Origin: Arthrobacter pascens
GTDB taxonomy: Bacteria; Actinomycetota; Actinomycetes; Actinomycetales; Micrococcaceae
Assembly: GCF_017052465.1 (NCBI RefSeq)
Contig: NZ_JAFHKT010000129.1
Span: 1-61,939 of the forward strand
Length of the DNA: 61,939 nt
Direction of reading: 5' to 3'
The notes beneath the pieces are model-generated. The model worked only from the letters and a program-made list of their open reading frames with translations, was not told the DNA's origin and ran no database searches. The number at the start of each line of letters is the position of its first letter. Position 1 is the first letter of the stretch. A program made the position numbers and the translations under genes. Shown piece after piece: positions 42,463 to 50,292 of this stretch.

Positions 42463-43143
42463 TTACGCCACCACGAGGCCAAGATGCGCCGCCAGCAGTG
42501 GCGCGATCAGGCCCAGCTGGTAGTCGTCAATCACCACGCCGGCAAGATTTCCCAGGCCGCTGATGCTCCGGAGGTCCGTGCCGCGAAGGTCGAAGTCCTG
42601 CAGCGTGGCGCCGCTGAGGTCGAGGCTTCCGATGGTGCAGTTCCGCAGGGCAACGCGGGCGGCGGTCGCGGAGCCCAGGTCCAGCTCATTGATGATGCAG
42701 TCGCTGACCAGGACGTCAGCGAGCCGGGAACCGCGGAGGTTCACGTAGTCCAGCTTGCCGCCGTCGATCCTCACGGACTGCCAGCCACTGCCGTACAGCT
42801 CAGCCGATCCCCAGCGGGGGTTGCTGAACTCGACATCGTGCAGCGTGGACCTGGCCGCTGTCAGCACGGGCGCGTAGGCCTCGTCCACACGGCAGTCGCG
42901 GAAGCTGGCACCCCGCAGCTGGGTTTCGTTGAAGGAGACGCCGGAGAATGCGCACTCCGCAAAGACGATCCCGCCCAGCTCCAGGCCGTCGGCAGCCGCC
43001 CTGCTGTACCGCACGCCGTCGTACCGTTCGCCGGCGCGGAAATCAGGAGAAGCGTCGTCCCGCAACCCGTCGAGCCGGACCGGGGCCAGGCGCGGAGGCC
43101 TCACCTTCAGCGTTTTCCCGGGAGCGGCCCGTCGCTCCGCCAC
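42463..43143 (-). CDS. Pentapeptide-repeat protein
   Basis: A 226-residue right-handed beta-helix protein. Repeats of the A(D/N)LXX type are visible from about residue 50, for example GVSFNETQLRGASFRDCRV, LDYVNLRGSRLADVLVSDC and SLDLSGATLQDFDLRGTDL. Some pentapeptide proteins (MfpA/Qnr) mimic DNA and protect gyrase, but many have unknown roles. The GTG start shares one base with the SRPBCC stop upstream, so the pair are translationally coupled. The C-terminus has a hydrophobic helix (GLIAPLLAAHLGLVVA) that may allow dimerisation. Confidence 0.85.
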   Translation of the reverse strand: MAERRAAPGKTLKVRPPRLAPVRLDGLRDDASPDFRAGERYDGVRYSRAAADGLELGGIVFAECAFSGVSFNETQLRGASFRDCRVDEAYAPVLTAARSTLHDVEFSNPRWGSAELYGSGWQSVRIDGGKLDYVNLRGSRLADVLVSDCIINELDLGSATAARVALRNCTIGSLDLSGATLQDFDLRGTDLRSISGLGNLAGVVIDDYQLGLIAPLLAAHLGLVVA

Positions 43144-43601
43144 TACAGCGACTCGGCCTTCGCGGCAATCTCCGCGAGATCCTTGGCCAGCGCTTTTCGC
43201 GTGACGCTCATGCCGATCTTGCCGAACAGCGCCATCGTGACCTTGCTGACGACCGTGGGATGGAGGACTTCGGCGCCGAACGTCAACGTCAGGTCCGTTC
43301 CCCCTCCGCGCTCGGCCAGCGTGAAGCGTGAGGTGTAGTCCGCCCCGCCCTGGAGGGCCTTGACCGTGGTGCTGTGGGGCGGATCGGCCTGGGCCACCCA
43401 CATTTCCACGGTCTCGCGGCGGCCCAGCATGGACCGTGTTTCCTTCCAGCGGGTTCCTTCGCCGTACGGACCCTCGCTGATCATCTGGACGGATTCCACG
43501 CCGGAAAGGGTCCCGGCCGAGCCGGGAATGTCGGAGATCACCGCCCAGACTTTCTCCGGGCTGGCGTTCACGTGCTGCGTCAGGCTTGTGCTGTGATCCA
43601 T
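43143..43601 (-). CDS. SRPBCC-family protein coupled to the pentapeptide protein
   Basis: A 152-residue START-like protein. It opens with TSLTQHVNASPEKVWAVISD and continues with GEGTRWKETRSMLGRRETVE and FTLAERGGGTDLTLTFGAEV, the helix-grip pattern. No ligand can be deduced. A TAGGCT box lies six bases before its ATG (leaderless). Its end overlaps the start of the pentapeptide-repeat gene by one base, so the two products are probably made together. It is divergent from csbD. Confidence 0.82.
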   Translation of the reverse strand: MDHSTSLTQHVNASPEKVWAVISDIPGSAGTLSGVESVQMISEGPYGEGTRWKETRSMLGRRETVEMWVAQADPPHSTTVKALQGGADYTSRFTLAERGGGTDLTLTFGAEVLHPTVVSKVTMALFGKIGMSVTRKALAKDLAEIAAKAESL

Positions 43602-43607
43602 GGTCCG

Positions 43608-43613
43608 AGCCTA
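43608..43613 (-). promoter_or_regulatory. -10 box of probable leaderless SRPBCC-pentapeptide transcript
   Basis: TAGGCT on the minus strand, six bases before the ATG at 43599-43601. Confidence 0.5.
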
Positions 43614-43651
43614 GCCCCGGGGACTGACATTGGCACTCAACCCTGCCCCCC

Positions 43652-43682
43652 TTGAATTAGTAAGCATGCTTTGTGTTAGGCT
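43652..43682 (+). promoter_or_regulatory. Candidate csbD promoter with palindrome in the spacer
   Basis: TTGAAT (43652) and TAGGCT (43677) are 19 bases apart. The spacer holds the 10-bp palindrome AAGCATGCTT (43662-43671), which could be a repressor site. The 11-mer TAGTAAGCATG also occurs before the DUF1232 gene near 4250. Confidence 0.4.
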
Positions 43683-43728
43683 GAAATGGCTTTGTCAGAT
43701 CAACCGGCAACGGAAGGTGGCTAACACC

Positions 43729-43905
43729 ATGGGTATCGGAGACAAGATTTCGAACGCAGCAGAAGACTTCGGCGGCAAGGCCAAGGAAGCTGCGGGAAAC
43801 GCTACGGACAATGACAGCCTGAAGGCCGAGGGCCAGAAGGACCAGGTCGTTGCCGACGCCAAAAAGGTCGGCGAAGACGTCAAGGACGAGTTCAAGAAGG
43901 ACTAA
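43729..43905 (+). CDS. CsbD-family stress protein
   Basis: A 58-residue highly charged helical protein with the family pattern GIGDKISNAAEDFGGKAKEA then AEGQKDQVVADAKKVGEDVK. CsbD proteins are abundant under general stress in many bacteria; their molecular action is unknown. I use the ATG at 43729, after GGAAGG; the open frame runs 33 codons further upstream but across the promoter region. A strong hairpin terminator follows. Confidence 0.9.
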   Translation: MGIGDKISNAAEDFGGKAKEAAGNATDNDSLKAEGQKDQVVADAKKVGEDVKDEFKKD

Positions 43906-43924
43906 TCCCCAGCGACTCACACAC

Positions 43925-43970
43925 ACGACGACGGCGGACTCTCCTTGGGGGGTGTCCGCCGTCGTCGTTT
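43925..43970 (+). terminator. Terminator after csbD
   Basis: ACGACGACGGCGGAC (43925-43939) pairs perfectly with GTCCGCCGTCGTCGT (43954-43968), followed by TTG. A 15-bp stem with a modest T-run. Confidence 0.8.
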
Positions 43971-43984
43971 GTGCATCCCCCGCC

Positions 43985-44042
43985 AAGCGCGAACGGACAC
44001 TTAAGCCCCGTCGGAAGGGGGCGTAAGTGTCCGTTCGCGCTT
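43985..44042. repeat. Inverted pair of the dispersed GAACGGACACTTAAG repeat
   Basis: AAGCGCGAACGGACACTTAA at 43985 is followed by a reverse-complement copy ending at 44042, with a 20-base arm almost perfectly paired. It lies between csbD and the permease gene, so it may also act as a terminator for the permease. Single copies occur at 18416 and 33649. Confidence 0.9.
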
Positions 44043-44056
44043 CAGGGGTGGGGACG

Positions 44057-45517
44057 CTAGCTGTACAACTCGCTCTTCGGCTCGTTGTTCTTGACCTTCT
44101 GCCAGCCCAGCCACAGCACCACGGCGAAGAACGGGATGGTTGCCAGGGTCCAGAGGCCAAGGTAGAAGACCTCGCCGCTCTTGCTGGTCATGGTGTCGAA
44201 CCCGATCAGCACTGTGATGGCGAGAAGGCCCAGCAGCCCGGCCCAGCTGGTCCACGGCGAACCGGGCATCGGCAGGCTGGAGGTCACGCCCTTCCGGTGG
44301 CGCAGGGCGATCTGGCTGGCGAAGATGGCACCCCAGGTGAAGATCACGCCGATCGAGGCGGTGTTCAGCGCCAGGTCGAAGGCGTGCGAACCGCCGAGCC
44401 AGATGTTCAGCAGGATGCCCACCAGGTAGAACGCGGCGATGGCCAGGATGGCTGCGTACGGCACGTGGCGCGAAGACATCTTGGTGAGCCACTGCGGGGC
44501 GTGGCCGTTGTTGGCCATGGTGCGGAAGACGCGGCCGATCGAGTAGAGGCCCGAATTGCACGAGGACAGGGCGGCGGTGATGACGATCATGTTCATGACG
44601 TCACCCACCCAGCCGAGGCCCATCTGGCCGAACACGGTGACGAACGGGGAGACGCCGGCCTTGTACTGGTCGGACGGCAGGAGCATTGCGAGCAGCGTCA
44701 CCGAACCGACGTAGAAGACCACGATGCGGAGCACGACGGCGCGGATCGCCTTGGGCACTTCGCGTTCCGGGTTCTGCATTTCGCCGGCGGTGATGCCGAC
44801 GAGTTCGATGCCGTTGTAGGCGAAAATCACGGCGTTGAGGACCAGGACCATGACGAGGGCGCCCTTGGGGAACATCCCGCCGTCCCCGGCGAAGAGGTTG
44901 GCCACGGAGGCGTTGCCGTCTCCCACCTGGGCATTGGTGAGCACCATGAAGGTGCCGACTGCCAGGAAGATCAGGATGGCGCCGACCTTGAGGCAGGACG
45001 CCCAGAATTCAAACTCGCCGAACGCCTTGACGCTGAGCAGGTTCACTGCCACGAGAAGCGCCAGGGCGGCGATGGCGGATGCCTCAACCGGCACGTTGGG
45101 GAAGAAGAACTGGAAGTAGAGGCCGATCGCGATCAGCTCGGCGATGCCCGTCATGCCCCAGTTGATGAAGTACATCCAGCCGGACAGGAAGGCGCCCTTC
45201 TTGCCGAACATTTCGCCGGCGTAGCTGACGAAGGAGCCTGACGTCTGGCGGTACATGATGAGTTCGCCCAGTGCCCGCATGAGGAGGTAGGCGATGACGC
45301 CGGCTATGGCGTAGGAGAAGATCAGCGCCGGGCCCGTGGAGGCAAGGCGTCCGCCGGCTCCCATGAAGAGGCCGACGCCGATGGCGCCGCCCATGGCGAT
45401 CATGGTGACGTGGCGTCTGCCCAGGGTCTTTTTGTAGCCCTCGGCGCTGAGGGTCGAGTCGACGGCGACGGATGGGGCCGTCCGGCTCTCAAGTTCGGTG
45501 GGGGTAATTTGAGGCAC
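44057..45517 (-). CDS. Amino acid permease (APC superfamily, AnsP/GabP-like)
   Basis: A 486-residue transporter with 12 predicted membrane helices. The family signature is seen in the first helix (MIAMGGAIGVGLFMGAGGRL), followed by MRALGELIMYRQTSGSFVSY and, in helix 6, VLVLNAVIFAYNGIELVGIT with the Glu-x-x-Gly motif. The AAT/AnsP group carries amino acids such as asparagine, GABA, proline or aromatic acids with protons. It stands alone with a 357-base upstream region. A second permease of the same type begins at 61514. Confidence 0.9.
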   Translation of the reverse strand: MPQITPTELESRTAPSVAVDSTLSAEGYKKTLGRRHVTMIAMGGAIGVGLFMGAGGRLASTGPALIFSYAIAGVIAYLLMRALGELIMYRQTSGSFVSYAGEMFGKKGAFLSGWMYFINWGMTGIAELIAIGLYFQFFFPNVPVEASAIAALALLVAVNLLSVKAFGEFEFWASCLKVGAILIFLAVGTFMVLTNAQVGDGNASVANLFAGDGGMFPKGALVMVLVLNAVIFAYNGIELVGITAGEMQNPEREVPKAIRAVVLRIVVFYVGSVTLLAMLLPSDQYKAGVSPFVTVFGQMGLGWVGDVMNMIVITAALSSCNSGLYSIGRVFRTMANNGHAPQWLTKMSSRHVPYAAILAIAAFYLVGILLNIWLGGSHAFDLALNTASIGVIFTWGAIFASQIALRHRKGVTSSLPMPGSPWTSWAGLLGLLAITVLIGFDTMTSKSGEVFYLGLWTLATIPFFAVVLWLGWQKVKNNEPKSELYS

Positions 45518-45874
45518 AGCTGTTCCTTGTAGGTCGTGGTGTTGCCGCAGGTCGGTATGTTGCCGGTTGGGGAACCTGGAGTTCTTGCACAGATAATTCG
45601 CGTTCTAACCCCTTATGAGGGCCATATGCGTGCAAAACTCACGAAGCATCGAAGGTTCGCGCGACGCATCCATCGTACAAGATTCCAGCGGCGCTCCGTG
45701 ACGCGGGCAACATTTTCCGCATTCGGCACCCGACCGGGACGCCCGTGGCCATCGAAGTATTTCGAATGGATAAAAACATTCCTGATCAGCGGCAATTGCC
45801 GCTACCCTGAGCCCATGGGGGTGACGCGCGTCACGCCCCGCCTACGGCACTCGTGCCATTCCTCAGGGGGGACT
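45518..45874. other. Intergenic region between permease and lipoprotein genes
   Basis: A 357-base spacer. Besides the palindrome at 45821-45834 it contains AT-richer stretches near 45590 and 45765 that may hold promoters for the two divergent units. I see no credible small ORF in either strand: the in-frame extension of the lipoprotein ORF has no conserved sequence. Confidence 0.6.
45821..45834. promoter_or_regulatory. Perfect palindrome resembling a CRP/GlxR site
   Basis: GTGACGCGCGTCAC is a perfect 14-bp palindrome with the GTGA-N6-TCAC core, flanked by GGGG and GCCCC. It lies 41 bases before the lipoprotein ATG, a fitting place for control of the lipoprotein-transpeptidase pair. Confidence 0.5.
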
Positions 45875-46363
45875 ATGAGAAAGAGAGCACTACTGCCTGC
45901 AGCTCTGCTGCTTGCAGTTGCTGGGTGTTCGGGCGGCGGCTCCGGTCCTGCCGGACCGGGCACAAGCCAAACGCCCGCACCAACGGCGACAACGGGCCCA
46001 ACGGGTTCAACAGGAGTGTCAGAGACACCGCTGATACCACCGCCGCCAACCACCGCACCATCCTTGCCCACGGACGTTTCCACCACGCTGAACGCGATCA
46101 AGGACCTGCAGGAGCACACATGCACCGCGGGCGCCGACGGATCGTGGAGCTTCACGGGGAACCTGGTCAATACCTCGGATAAAGCCAAGATCTACACCGT
46201 TGCCGTCGCGGTGACCGTGGGTGCCGCCGTTCAGGGCCACACCCTCATCACGGAAACTGTCCCGGCAGGAAAATCGGCTGAAGTGTCAGCCAAGAACTTC
46301 GCGAAGACCACTGGCTCAACGGGCCAGTGCGAACCGGTCGTCTCGGCAAAGGATGCTTCGTGA
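45875..46363 (+). CDS. Small lipoprotein upstream of an L,D-transpeptidase
   Basis: A 162-residue exported lipoprotein. The signal is RKRALLPAALLLAVAGC with lipobox AVAGC, then a Gly/Pro/Thr/Ser-rich linker of about 60 residues. A beta-rich C-terminal domain has two Cys (EHTCTAGADG and GQCEPVV) that may form a disulfide, and sequence such as SWSFTGNLVNTSDKAKIYTV, which resembles a small immunoglobulin-like (FxLyD-type) domain. GGGGGG precedes the ATG. The stop overlaps the GTG of the transpeptidase gene by four bases, indicating joint function at the cell envelope. Confidence 0.8.
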   Translation: MRKRALLPAALLLAVAGCSGGGSGPAGPGTSQTPAPTATTGPTGSTGVSETPLIPPPPTTAPSLPTDVSTTLNAIKDLQEHTCTAGADGSWSFTGNLVNTSDKAKIYTVAVAVTVGAAVQGHTLITETVPAGKSAEVSAKNFAKTTGSTGQCEPVVSAKDAS

Positions 46364-48168
46364 AGAAAACTCTCCTGACGGCTGCCCTGCTCCTGAGCTT
46401 CGCGGCCGGGTCTCTTGCTGCCACGCCGGCCCTCGCCGAAGAATCCGCCACCGCCACGCCGTCTTCCCAGTCCACGGACACGGCAGGCGCCGCCACCGCC
46501 GAGGCCACGCCTACTCCGACACCGACACCAACTTCAACCGCGTCGGCTTCGGAGGCACCGCTGCCGTCGGAGTCCGTGCCGCCGTCCCCGTCCCTTACGC
46601 CCACTCCGTCGGCAACGCCGGCCGAGCCCACTCCGGCTACGCCGTCACCCTCGGTCACGCCGTCGCCGTCGGTCTCACCTGCGCCGAACGCGACGGCAAA
46701 GGTCGAGCCACCGGCCGAACCCGCACCCGTCGTCGTCAAGGGCGCCATTGCCGTGAAATGGCAGGCCATGAACGGCGCCGCCGGCGTGCTCGGCGCACCT
46801 GTCGCGAACGAAATCTGCATGGGAAGCCTTTGCGGTCAGACGTTCAAGGGCGGAACCATGTACTGGACCTCGGCAAGCGGGGCACATCCCGTCCTGCTGA
46901 CCGCCGGCCGGACAGGACCATCCTGGTATGCAAACGGACGCACCGCAGTATTCGGCTATCCCGTCACGGATGAGTTTGCTGTCAGCGGCGGAACCGTCCA
47001 AAAGTTCTCCACCGGCAAGATGCTGGCATCATCCACGAAGGGCGTTTTCCAAATTTGGCTGAAGGGCGCGATCGGAAGCCGCTGGGACGCCTTGGGAGCC
47101 GTGAGTGTGGTCGGCCTTCCGCTGTCCCAAGAAATCTGCGGCCTGCGTGACGGCGGCTGTGTCCAGGTCTTTTCCAAGGGCTACCTCTACTGGAGCCCGG
47201 CCACCGGGGTACGCCTGGTCAGCGGGATCTACTACACCCGGTGGGTAGGCATGGGCGGCCTCAACGGCCTCATGGGCTACCCGACCAGCGATGTGGCCTG
47301 CGGCAAGCCGGCCGGCGGCTGCCTCCAGACCTTCCAGGGCGCCACAGTTTTCTGGTCCCCGGCAAGCGGAGCCTGGGTCACCAAGGGCGGAATCGGCGCC
47401 AGATACATGGACGTCGGAGCGATGCGGAGCGCCCTCGGATATCCCACCGCGAACGAGAAATGCATCCCCGGGCAGTGCGTCCAGTCGTTCCAGGGCGGCT
47501 ACATCGGCTGGACACCGGCGGCAGGCACGCGGATCTACGCCATGACCGAGTGCGCCAAGCTCAACAATGGGCGGACCAAGTACTCGACGAACGGCGCAAA
47601 CCGGGTCCTGTTGACGTACACCGGGGGCTACAAGCAGTCCTATGCCACCAACGTCTACTGCGTCCGAATGGCCGGTGTGTATGTTGCCGACTGGAAGACC
47701 GACGGCTACGTGGGTGCCTCCGGGTTCAAGCCGCCGGGAGTGCCCTCCGGCCCGACCCGCTACCTCTACTCCCCTACCGGCTCCTACTCGGTGACGGAGG
47801 CATTCGGACTGGGCAACCCCGGAACGAAGCTCGCCTACCGCACGCTGAACCCGAACTCCCGCTGGGGCGGAAACCCCTGGACCCCGACGTACAACAAGTA
47901 CTTCGAGTCGTCCTCATGGGTGGGGTGGGACGAGAACATGTGGTACTTCGCCACCCGCGCCTCGCACGACTACCGCCAGGGTGTGGTGGTCAACTACAAC
48001 CGCCCGAACATCGTGCAGGACGCCGGGTTCGCCATTTTCCTGCACATGAACAAAGTCCCGACGGCGGGCTGCATCTCGCTCGATGACTGGGCAGTCGTCG
48101 ACTACATCCGGAAGTCGACCCCCGGCGACCGCATCATCATGGGAACGTACAACGACATCTTCCGGTAA
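46360..48168 (+). CDS. Secreted LGFP-repeat protein with YkuD-type L,D-transpeptidase domain
   Basis: A 602-residue exported protein. A signal peptide (TLLTAALLLSFAAGSLAATP, ending ALA) is followed by a Pro/Thr/Ser-rich linker of about 100 residues. Five or so LGFP repeats come next, each with a W-x-A-x-G-G-x-x-G-x-L-G-x-P pattern (as in WVGMGGLNGLMGYPTSD), which bind the actinobacterial wall. The C-terminal domain has His562 in FLHMNKVPTAGCISL and Cys571, the YkuD catalytic pair, with Ala-Gly-Cys where His/Arg-Gly-Cys is common. It would crosslink peptidoglycan or trim its stem peptides outside the cell. The GTG start overlaps the lipoprotein stop. Confidence 0.88.
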   Translation: MKKTLLTAALLLSFAAGSLAATPALAEESATATPSSQSTDTAGAATAEATPTPTPTPTSTASASEAPLPSESVPPSPSLTPTPSATPAEPTPATPSPSVTPSPSVSPAPNATAKVEPPAEPAPVVVKGAIAVKWQAMNGAAGVLGAPVANEICMGSLCGQTFKGGTMYWTSASGAHPVLLTAGRTGPSWYANGRTAVFGYPVTDEFAVSGGTVQKFSTGKMLASSTKGVFQIWLKGAIGSRWDALGAVSVVGLPLSQEICGLRDGGCVQVFSKGYLYWSPATGVRLVSGIYYTRWVGMGGLNGLMGYPTSDVACGKPAGGCLQTFQGATVFWSPASGAWVTKGGIGARYMDVGAMRSALGYPTANEKCIPGQCVQSFQGGYIGWTPAAGTRIYAMTECAKLNNGRTKYSTNGANRVLLTYTGGYKQSYATNVYCVRMAGVYVADWKTDGYVGASGFKPPGVPSGPTRYLYSPTGSYSVTEAFGLGNPGTKLAYRTLNPNSRWGGNPWTPTYNKYFESSSWVGWDENMWYFATRASHDYRQGVVVNYNRPNIVQDAGFAIFLHMNKVPTAGCISLDDWAVVDYIRKSTPGDRIIMGTYNDIFR

Positions 48169-48195
48169 CCCGGCAACAGTCACCTTTTCACGTTG

Positions 48196-48234
48196 GCGCC
48201 AGTGCCGGCGGCCCAAGGCCGCCAGCACTGGCGC
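48196..48234. terminator. Hairpin between convergent transpeptidase and ABC-F genes
   Basis: GCGCCAGTGCCGGCGGCC (48196-48213) pairs with GGCCGCCAGCACTGGCGC (48217-48234) with one mismatch and a three-base loop. There is no T-run on either strand; likely a bidirectional terminator. Confidence 0.7.
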
Positions 48235-48262
48235 TGGCCGTTTCCGGGGCGCCCACCCCGCG

Positions 48263-48308
48263 AGTCGGTTGGCGCGCTAGTCGGTTGGCGCGCTAGTCGG
48301 TTGGCGCG
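48263..48308. repeat. Three tandem copies of a 16-bp unit at the ABC-F gene end
   Basis: AGTCGGTTGGCGCGCT occurs at 48263 and 48279 and, with one change at the end, at 48295. The third copy contains the stop codon of the ABC-F gene, so the stop and last codons have been duplicated downstream of the gene. Confidence 0.9.
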
Positions 48309-50089
48309 GCAGGGGCAAGCACTCCGCGGTCCATCGTGTATCGCAGCCAGGTGCCGGTGACCCGCGAGGGACCGCGGGCGCCATCCGTGGCACCCTGCGC
48401 GCAGCCGCGGAACCACTGCCGCAGGGCGCGGTCGTGGCTCACCATGACCACGGTCCCGCCGAACCCGGCGAGGGCGCTTTCGAGTTCCTCCACGAGAACC
48501 GGGGCCAGGTGGTTGGTCGGCTCGTCAAGCAGCAGGATGTCATGATCGCCCAGAAGCAGCCTCGCCAGCGCAAGCCGCCGCTGCTGGCCTGCTGACAATC
48601 CGCCCAAGGGAACATGGAACTCGGTGGTGCGGAACAGGCCAAGCCGGAGCAGGGCCTCTGCATGGTCGTCGATGTTGCCGCCCAGGCCGGCAGCGAATGC
48701 GGGAAGCAGCCGCATGGATGGCTGTTGCGGCAGTTCAAGCTCCTGCTGCAGGTACCCCGCCCTCCCCCGGCGCTCCACCACGCCAACGCCCGGCACCAGG
48801 GCCCCCGCCAGCACGGACAGCAGCGTTGATTTCCCGGCCCCGTTGGGCCCTGTGATCAGGATCTTCTGTCCGGCATCCACGCGGAACCCCGGCACGTCCA
48901 GTCGGCCCGGGATGCGCACACCGTGTACCCGAAAGACCGCGCCGTACAGTTCCTCGGCGTCCCGGCCGGCGCCGCCAGAGCCAGCCACGCCACCGCCCTC
49001 GCCAGGGCCGCCGTCCGCATCCGCAGCCAGCCGCGCATCCAGCTTCAGCCGTTCGGGAGGCCTTTGGACCGGACTCGCTTCGAGGCGCCGGAGCCGCTCC
49101 TGGGCGTTGCGGATCTTACTCGTGGCGGCGCTCTCCCAGGTTCCGGCCTTAAAGTCGAAGCCCATTTTGTCTCCGTCGCGCCGGCGGCCGTAGCCCATCT
49201 TGGTGGCGACCGTGTCCGCCTGCTTGCGTTCGGCGGCCATGGCGTCGATCCAGCCGTGGTACTGCTGCACCCAGCGCTGGCGCTCGGCCCGCTTCTCCTT
49301 GAGGTAGCCGTCGTAGCCGTTGCCGTACCGGTTCACCGCGCAGCGTTCGGCGTCCACTTCGATCACTGTGGATGCGATCTTCCGGAGCAGGACACGGTCG
49401 TTGGAAACGACCACCACCGTACCGCGGTGGGCGCCAAGGCGTGCTTCCAGCCAGGCCACGCCATTCGCGTCCAGATGGTTGGTGGGCTCGTCAAGAAGCA
49501 GGATTTCGGCGGGGTCCGCCAACAGGCAGGCAAGGGCCACGCGTTCCTGCTCCCCGCCGGAGAGCGAGCCCATGGTCCGGTTCCGGTCCACGCCGCCCAG
49601 GCCCAGCCGGTCCAGGGCCGCTTCCACCCGCGATTCCGCGGCGTAGCCTTCACGCAGCTGGTACTGGGTCTGCAGGCTGCCGTAGGCCTCCAACCCGGAG
49701 TCGTCGGCGGTGGCAAGGCCCCTTTCAAGCCGCTCAAGTTCGGCTTCGATGTCACGCAACGGTCGCAGGGCGTCGTCGATGGCGTCGGCCACGGTCAGCC
49801 CCGCCGGCAGCCCCGCTGTCTGCGCCAGATAGCCCACACGTCCGTGGCGGGCAGCCGTGCCTGCCTCCGGCCTCTCCAGTCCTGCCATGATTTTCAGCAG
49901 GGTTGATTTGCCGGCGCCGTTTTCTCCGACGATCGCCACGTGCTCGCCCGGGGAGATCACCAGATCGACGCCGTCAAACAGTTCCCGGTCCCCGTAGCTG
50001 TGCCCAACGCCGTAAAGGTGCAGCTGGTCGGCCCGGAAGGCCGGCGCAGCGGAGGACGTCTGCGTAACGCGGGAGGTCTGGTCAGTCAT
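48293..50089 (-). CDS. ABC-F family ATPase (ribosome-associated, possible antibiotic resistance type)
   Basis: A 598-residue protein with two ABC domains and no membrane helix. Walker A motifs are VGENGAGKST and TGPNGAGKST, signature motifs LSGGEQERVAL and LSAGQQRRLAL, and both domains carry LLLDEPTNHL. The linker between domains (about residues 250-370) is long and basic, with a Gly-rich stretch GGPGEGGGVAGSGG. ABC-F proteins act on the ribosome; some protect against macrolides, lincosamides or pleuromutilins, others are housekeeping. AAGGA precedes the ATG. A possible upstream leader ORF overlaps the start. The gene is separate from the Mn transporter behind it. Confidence 0.88.
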   Translation of the reverse strand: MTDQTSRVTQTSSAAPAFRADQLHLYGVGHSYGDRELFDGVDLVISPGEHVAIVGENGAGKSTLLKIMAGLERPEAGTAARHGRVGYLAQTAGLPAGLTVADAIDDALRPLRDIEAELERLERGLATADDSGLEAYGSLQTQYQLREGYAAESRVEAALDRLGLGGVDRNRTMGSLSGGEQERVALACLLADPAEILLLDEPTNHLDANGVAWLEARLGAHRGTVVVVSNDRVLLRKIASTVIEVDAERCAVNRYGNGYDGYLKEKRAERQRWVQQYHGWIDAMAAERKQADTVATKMGYGRRRDGDKMGFDFKAGTWESAATSKIRNAQERLRRLEASPVQRPPERLKLDARLAADADGGPGEGGGVAGSGGAGRDAEELYGAVFRVHGVRIPGRLDVPGFRVDAGQKILITGPNGAGKSTLLSVLAGALVPGVGVVERRGRAGYLQQELELPQQPSMRLLPAFAAGLGGNIDDHAEALLRLGLFRTTEFHVPLGGLSAGQQRRLALARLLLGDHDILLLDEPTNHLAPVLVEELESALAGFGGTVVMVSHDRALRQWFRGCAQGATDGARGPSRVTGTWLRYTMDRGVLAPAAPTD

Positions 50090-50189
50090 GGGAAGTCCTT
50101 GCAGTCCGAAGGGTGGCCCGGATCGGTCCCGTCAAGGGGGATGTGATCTGCGGAGCCCGGTAACAAGATGCGACCCGGCCATAGGCCAT
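50082..50189 (-). CDS. Possible leader ORF overlapping the ABC-F start
   Basis: A 35-codon ORF starting MAYGRVASCYRAP in the ABC-F 5' region and ending just inside the ABC-F gene in another frame. ABC-F resistance genes are often controlled by translated leaders, but here no good ribosome site precedes the ATG (GCGGCG only). Offered as a candidate, not a firm gene. Confidence 0.2.
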   Translation of the reverse strand: MAYGRVASCYRAPQITSPLTGPIRATLRTARTSHD

Positions 50190-50292
50190 CGCCGCTGATT
50201 AGGACTTCATGCCTTCCAGACTGCCCGGCAGCGCCACCGCCGTCAAGGTTCGTGCTCGCGCCCAAGGCGCGTCCCGCCGTCGGCCGCTTACC

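Noticed and set aside
44027..45241. 404-codon plus-strand ORF
   Set aside because: Antisense to the permease; Glu/His/Asp-rich mirror of hydrophobic helices.
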